A stretch of DNA of 64,000 nt from Bacteroides fragilis (GTDB lineage: Bacteria > Bacteroidota > Bacteroidia > Bacteroidales > Bacteroidaceae), in the NCBI RefSeq assembly GCF_002849695.1, contig NZ_CP018939.1, forward strand, positions 1 through 64,000. Direction: 5' to 3'. Both the position numbers and the translations under genes were made by a program. This document shows, in pieces, positions 61,397-64,000 of the stretch (position 1 is its first letter; each line of letters starts with the position of its first letter). The notes under the pieces are model-generated. The model had not been told where the DNA came from. It was given only the letters and a program-made list of their open reading frames with translations, and ran no database searches.

Positions 61397-61710
61397 TTAG
61401 ATTCCGAAGAATGCTTTTACGACAACACCTGATACGACAAGGAAGATACATGACCCCATCCAGCCATAACAGCTTTTTGCACATCTTGGTCACCAGAGTT
61501 CCATTTTAAATAAACTCTAACAGCTCCAACTAACCCTACTAGACCTCCTAATATCATCATCATGTTTCCAAGCGGGTCCATGTAGGTTGCAAGTTCAGAA
61601 CTGGCTGCATCAATTCCCGCAGCACCTTGTGCAAAAGTGTTAGTTACTGCCATTGTGCTAATGGCTAAAACGAATGCTCTTTGAGCAATTTTTCTCAAAA
61701 TCTTTTTCAT
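61397..61710 (-). pseudogene. traE: TraE pilin-like protein, frameshifted in the second copy
   Basis: The same gene as 19197-19511 with one C missing near 61463, so the last 25 or so residues are out of frame. The first copy is intact. Confidence 0.88.
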
Positions 61711-61734
61711 TTGAATAAAAAATTAGTTGTTTAT

Positions 61735-62073
61735 TTATTGAAAATTCACGTGTGAAAACATACTTTTTCCTTTAGCTAGAAGTTGTTCCACTGGAAAACC
61801 TTGTGTTTCAACTTCCATTTCAATAGATTCATTTACAGACACATAAGTTTGTTCAGATTCTTTTTTTTCTTCTTCTTTTTCGTATGAGCCTGTTTCAAAG
61901 TCTTCATCTACAACTTTGTGAGCTATTTCTTCTTCCTCTCCTATTGAAACAATCTCTTCTTCTTCATCTGTATTGGTTTTGCCTTGCTTTAGAAAAGCAT
62001 CATACAGAAAGTTTGCAGTGTAGTAAACTACATAAATGGCAAATACAGCCATGATAAATTGTGAATAGTTCAT
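61735..62073 (-). CDS. First gene of the tra operon, TraD position (second copy)
   Basis: A 112-aa single-pass acidic membrane protein identical to 19536-19874. A longer frame is open upstream here only because the inversion has placed different sequence there. The conserved ATG at 62073 is the start common to both orientations. Confidence 0.7.
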   Translation of the reverse strand: MNYSQFIMAVFAIYVVYYTANFLYDAFLKQGKTNTDEEEEIVSIGEEEEIAHKVVDEDFETGSYEKEEEKKESEQTYVSVNESIEMEVETQGFPVEQLLAKGKSMFSHVNFQ

Positions 62074-62089
62074 ATTCTTGAATTTAAAA

Positions 62090-62118
62090 GTTTCACAAAT
62101 CGACCCTTTTTCTGTACT
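62090..62118 (+). repeat. Recombinant inversion junction
   Basis: The same 29 bp as site A. Its left flank is that of site A (GAATTTAAAA) and its right flank is the inverse of the site B flank (TTTGATTTGTAATAG). This is direct evidence for the product of site-specific inversion. Confidence 0.92.
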
Positions 62119-62216
62119 TTTGATTTGTAATAGTATTAGGGTAATAATAGGGGGGAATCCCCTGTTTACATTAGTTTTGCGAATAGTTGAATTTATGAAA
62201 CTTGGATTAAAATAAA
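62119..62216. promoter_or_regulatory. Recombinase promoter region, here facing the tra operon
   Basis: The palindrome GGGGAATCCCC lies near 62152-62162. A plus-strand -7 box TAGTTTTG at 62172-62179 lies 37 bases before the recombinase ATG. No TTTG element sits at the expected distance, so the promoter is weak or activated. On the minus strand no TAnnTTTG is found, so the tra operon has no recognisable promoter in this orientation. The region moves with the recombinase gene, so its expression should not depend on orientation. Confidence 0.55.
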
Positions 62217-62810
62217 ATGGAGATAATAGGCTACGCTCGTGTTTCAACGAGGGAACAGAATCTAGATTTGCAGCTAGATGCTTTAAAAGAAGCCGGGTGC
62301 AAACTTATATTTGAGGAAAAAGTATCAGGAGTAAAGGATAGACCTGAATTAGATAAAGCCCTTTCATATTTGCGAGAAGGTGATACTTTTGTTATCTGGA
62401 AACTAGATAGATTGGGACGTTCTTTAAAAGATTTAGTTTATATAGTTGATTGTCTGCAAAAAAGAAAAATTGCATTCAAAAGTATAGTTGATGGTATTGA
62501 CACTAATAGTGCTTTGGGAAGATGCCAATTTGGAATTTTTGCTTCATTGGCAGAATATGAGCGTGAAATAATAGTAGAACGAACTAGGGCTGGATTACAA
62601 GCTGCAAAAGAACGAGGGAAACTTACAGGACGCCCTATCGGATTATCGGAAGATGCAAAGAGAAAGGCTATAGCAGCAAAACGTTTATATGAAAATCGGG
62701 ATTATTCTATAGATGAAATATGTAGAATTTTACACATTGGAAGTAAGGCTACTTTGTATAGGTATTTACGTTATGAAAAAGTAAGATTGATGAATAGAAG
62801 AAATAAATAG
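62217..62810 (+). CDS. Serine recombinase / DNA invertase (inverted orientation)
   Basis: A 197-aa protein identical to 31093-31686 but on the plus strand and divergent from the tra operon. Catalytic YARVST with Ser10 at the N-terminus, HTH at the C-terminus. Its presence on both strands in one contig reflects inversion of the segment that contains it. Confidence 0.93.
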   Translation: MEIIGYARVSTREQNLDLQLDALKEAGCKLIFEEKVSGVKDRPELDKALSYLREGDTFVIWKLDRLGRSLKDLVYIVDCLQKRKIAFKSIVDGIDTNSALGRCQFGIFASLAEYEREIIVERTRAGLQAAKERGKLTGRPIGLSEDAKRKAIAAKRLYENRDYSIDEICRILHIGSKATLYRYLRYEKVRLMNRRNK

Positions 62811-62828
62811 GGCGTTACCTTTCAGGTC

Positions 62829-62876
62829 GGGCTTTTCGCTGCAAGTCCTCGCTACGCTGTGGGCTTTCCGCTGCAA
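62829..62876 (-). repeat. Tandem TTGCAGCGRAAAGCCC repeats (inverted copy)
   Basis: The reverse complement of the pair at 31027-31074, between the recombinase stop and the nested hairpins. Confidence 0.55.
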
Positions 62877-62912
62877 TCCCTAACGCATTTTTCCCACCCA
62901 CCCTTCTAAGGT

Positions 62913-63029
62913 ATATCCAATGCTTTGCTTTTTTCACCGCTTCTATGAAGCACCTACAAAAGCAAGGCATTGGATATTCGGTTTTATAGACTTCATGTTC
63001 CCTAAAGGGAATATTCCGTTTATAAAACC
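62913..63029. other. Nested hairpin structure (inverted copy)
   Basis: The same stems as 30874-30990: ATATCCAATGC-containing 20-bp arms, then GGTTTTATA/TATAAAACC enclosing TTCCC/GGGAA. All stems are intact in both passes. Confidence 0.65.
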
Positions 63030-63095
63030 TAATCTCTCACCCAAAATATATAAAACTTTAGGAAGAGATAATACGTTAAAAATCAGCCGATTATA

Positions 63096-63233
63096 AACAT
63101 TTTTAACAAAAATAATTGTCTTATTATTTGCGACATTTATAAAAAATCACTATCTTTGAGTATTGAAAATAAAGAGATAAATAAACTTTTAAAGCTGGTT
63201 TGGCTGCCAGTATAAAGAACAGCAAACAAAATT
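63096..63233 (+). promoter_or_regulatory. Shared promoter-leader upstream of ardC (inverted copy)
   Basis: TTTG at 63127-63130, 20 bp, TATCTTTG at 63151-63158, leader hairpin, then ATG at 63234. Confidence 0.83.
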
Positions 63234-64000
63234 ATGAAATCTACTTTTGATAAAAATGCAGAGAAGTTTGTAAACCTTATGGTTGAAAAAATTGAAAGTT
63301 TGTCTATGAATTGGCAAAAACCTTGGTTCTCTAAAGTCAACTCTAAACAGAACTTTTTACCACAAAATTTAACAGGACGTACTTATAGTGGTGGAAACGC
63401 TTTTTTACTTTATTTTTTGTGTGAAAAATATAATTATCAAACTCCTGTTTTTTTGACATTTAATCAAGCACGAAACGAAGGTGTTAATGTTCTAAAAGGT
63501 GCTGTTGCTTTCCCTGTTTATTATACATTATTTTGTGCTTATCATCGTCAGACAAATGAAAAAATTTCATATGATGAATATAACAAATTATCAGAAGAAG
63601 AACAAAAAGAATACCGTTTAGCAGCTTATACAAAATATTTCCAAGTTTTTAATTTAGACCAAACAAACTTTGCGGAAAAATATCCCAATAGATGGGATAT
63701 ATTAAAGGCTAAATTTTCAGGAGAGGAACAGCCACAAGAAGAGAAAGAAATGTATGTAAATTCAATACTTGATGAAATGAATAAGAATCAAAATTGGGTA
63801 TGTCCTATTCAAACGCTTTCTAGTGATAGTGCGTTTTATTCAATATCAAATGATAGCATTACTTTACCTTTAAAGAGCCAATTTAAGGACGGAGAAAGTT
63901 TTTATGGTACAGAATTACATGAAATGGGACATAGTACAGGTGTTAAAAATAGACTAAATCGAAAAGGATTTTATGAAAATGATAAATTCAATTATGGGCG
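63234..64000 (+). CDS. ardC: ArdC-like antirestriction protein, cut by window end
   Basis: An open frame of 255 codons to the window edge, starting MKSTFDKNAEKFVNLMVEKI. The run of five A bases near 63320 keeps the frame that is broken in the first copy. The zincin motif HEMGH is present near 63918-63932. The ssDNA-binding-like N-terminal region and C-terminal protease-like domain match ArdC. The remaining 80 or so residues lie beyond the window. Confidence 0.88.
   Translation, partial: MKSTFDKNAEKFVNLMVEKIESLSMNWQKPWFSKVNSKQNFLPQNLTGRTYSGGNAFLLYFLCEKYNYQTPVFLTFNQARNEGVNVLKGAVAFPVYYTLFCAYHRQTNEKISYDEYNKLSEEEQKEYRLAAYTKYFQVFNLDQTNFAEKYPNRWDILKAKFSGEEQPQEEKEMYVNSILDEMNKNQNWVCPIQTLSSDSAFYSISNDSITLPLKSQFKDGESFYGTELHEMGHSTGVKNRLNRKGFYENDKFNYG

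Larger units (their letters stand above)
42176..62118. repeat. Second pass of 1-19919, then switch into the inverted segment
   Basis: Gene order and sequence match 1-19919 with small indels. After 62118 the sequence equals the reverse complement of 31786 downward, not 19920 upward. The second pass therefore comes from a molecule, or plasmid copy, in the opposite inversion state. Confidence 0.93.

Noticed and set aside
42176-64000. A true large inverted duplication of the plasmid
   Set aside because: The repeat is direct up to 62118 and changes orientation only at the 29-bp invertase site, so circular overlap plus site-specific inversion is simpler.

Overview
The window is an AT-rich conjugative plasmid of a Bacteroidota host, most likely a gut Bacteroidales. 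The evidence is a Bacteroides-type transfer operon (TraD-position, E, F, G, I, J, K, L, M, N, O), a TraP-like primase, a MobA/MobC/coupling-protein set, several SPII lipoproteins, and promoters of the TTTG-N20-TAnnTTTG type. No rRNA, tRNA, CRISPR array or insertion sequence was found.

The 64 kb is not all unique. Bases 42176-62118 repeat bases 1-19919 apart from small, mostly homopolymer indels, so the plasmid unit is about 42.18 kb and the contig runs past one full turn of the circle. The indels look like raw long-read errors. The first copy is badly frameshifted from 1 to about 9.7 kb and the second is mostly intact there. In traG and traE the second copy is the worse one.

The two passes diverge at exactly one place. 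In the first, base 19919 continues into a DUF3408-like gene, parA, mobA, mobC, oriV and rep. In the second, base 62118 continues into the serine recombinase gene and then ardC, which is the 31.8-kb end of the same segment read backwards. The change happens inside a 29-bp sequence present as inverted copies at 19891-19919 and 31787-31815, and one copy lies just upstream of the recombinase gene. The sequence therefore records both orientations of an 11.9-kb invertible segment carrying replication, partition, relaxase, antirestriction and recombinase genes. In one orientation the mob-par genes read straight into the type IV secretion operon. In the other they should read into a perfect 16-bp-stem terminator at 31835-31870.

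Layout of one unit: 1-3.4 kb, primase and DUF3945/DUF4099-like genes (minus strand); 3.4-7.3 kb, M23 peptidase, zeta toxin and its antitoxin, RelBE/YoeB and VapXD; 7.6-19.9 kb, the tra operon (minus), ending at a terminator; 19.9-31.8 kb, the invertible replicon/mobilization segment; 31.8-35.5 kb, a cargo island with a TetR regulator, an alpha-oxoamine synthase and two divergent paralogous lipoproteins; 36-42.2 kb, an operon with coupling protein, XRE regulator, HU, zinc-ribbon protein, TraI paralog and PH-domain protein, continuing into the primase.

Between the gene blocks lie about 550-bp non-coding modules. They carry GGTATCA motifs at conserved 55/44/55-bp and 44/45/55-bp spacings around an AT-rich core. 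They border, and in one case appear split by, accessory gene blocks. Their function is unknown. A nearly identical 138-bp promoter-leader is shared by three genes (ardC, an RHH gene and a membrane protein gene next to the zeta pair), which suggests a co-regulated establishment set.
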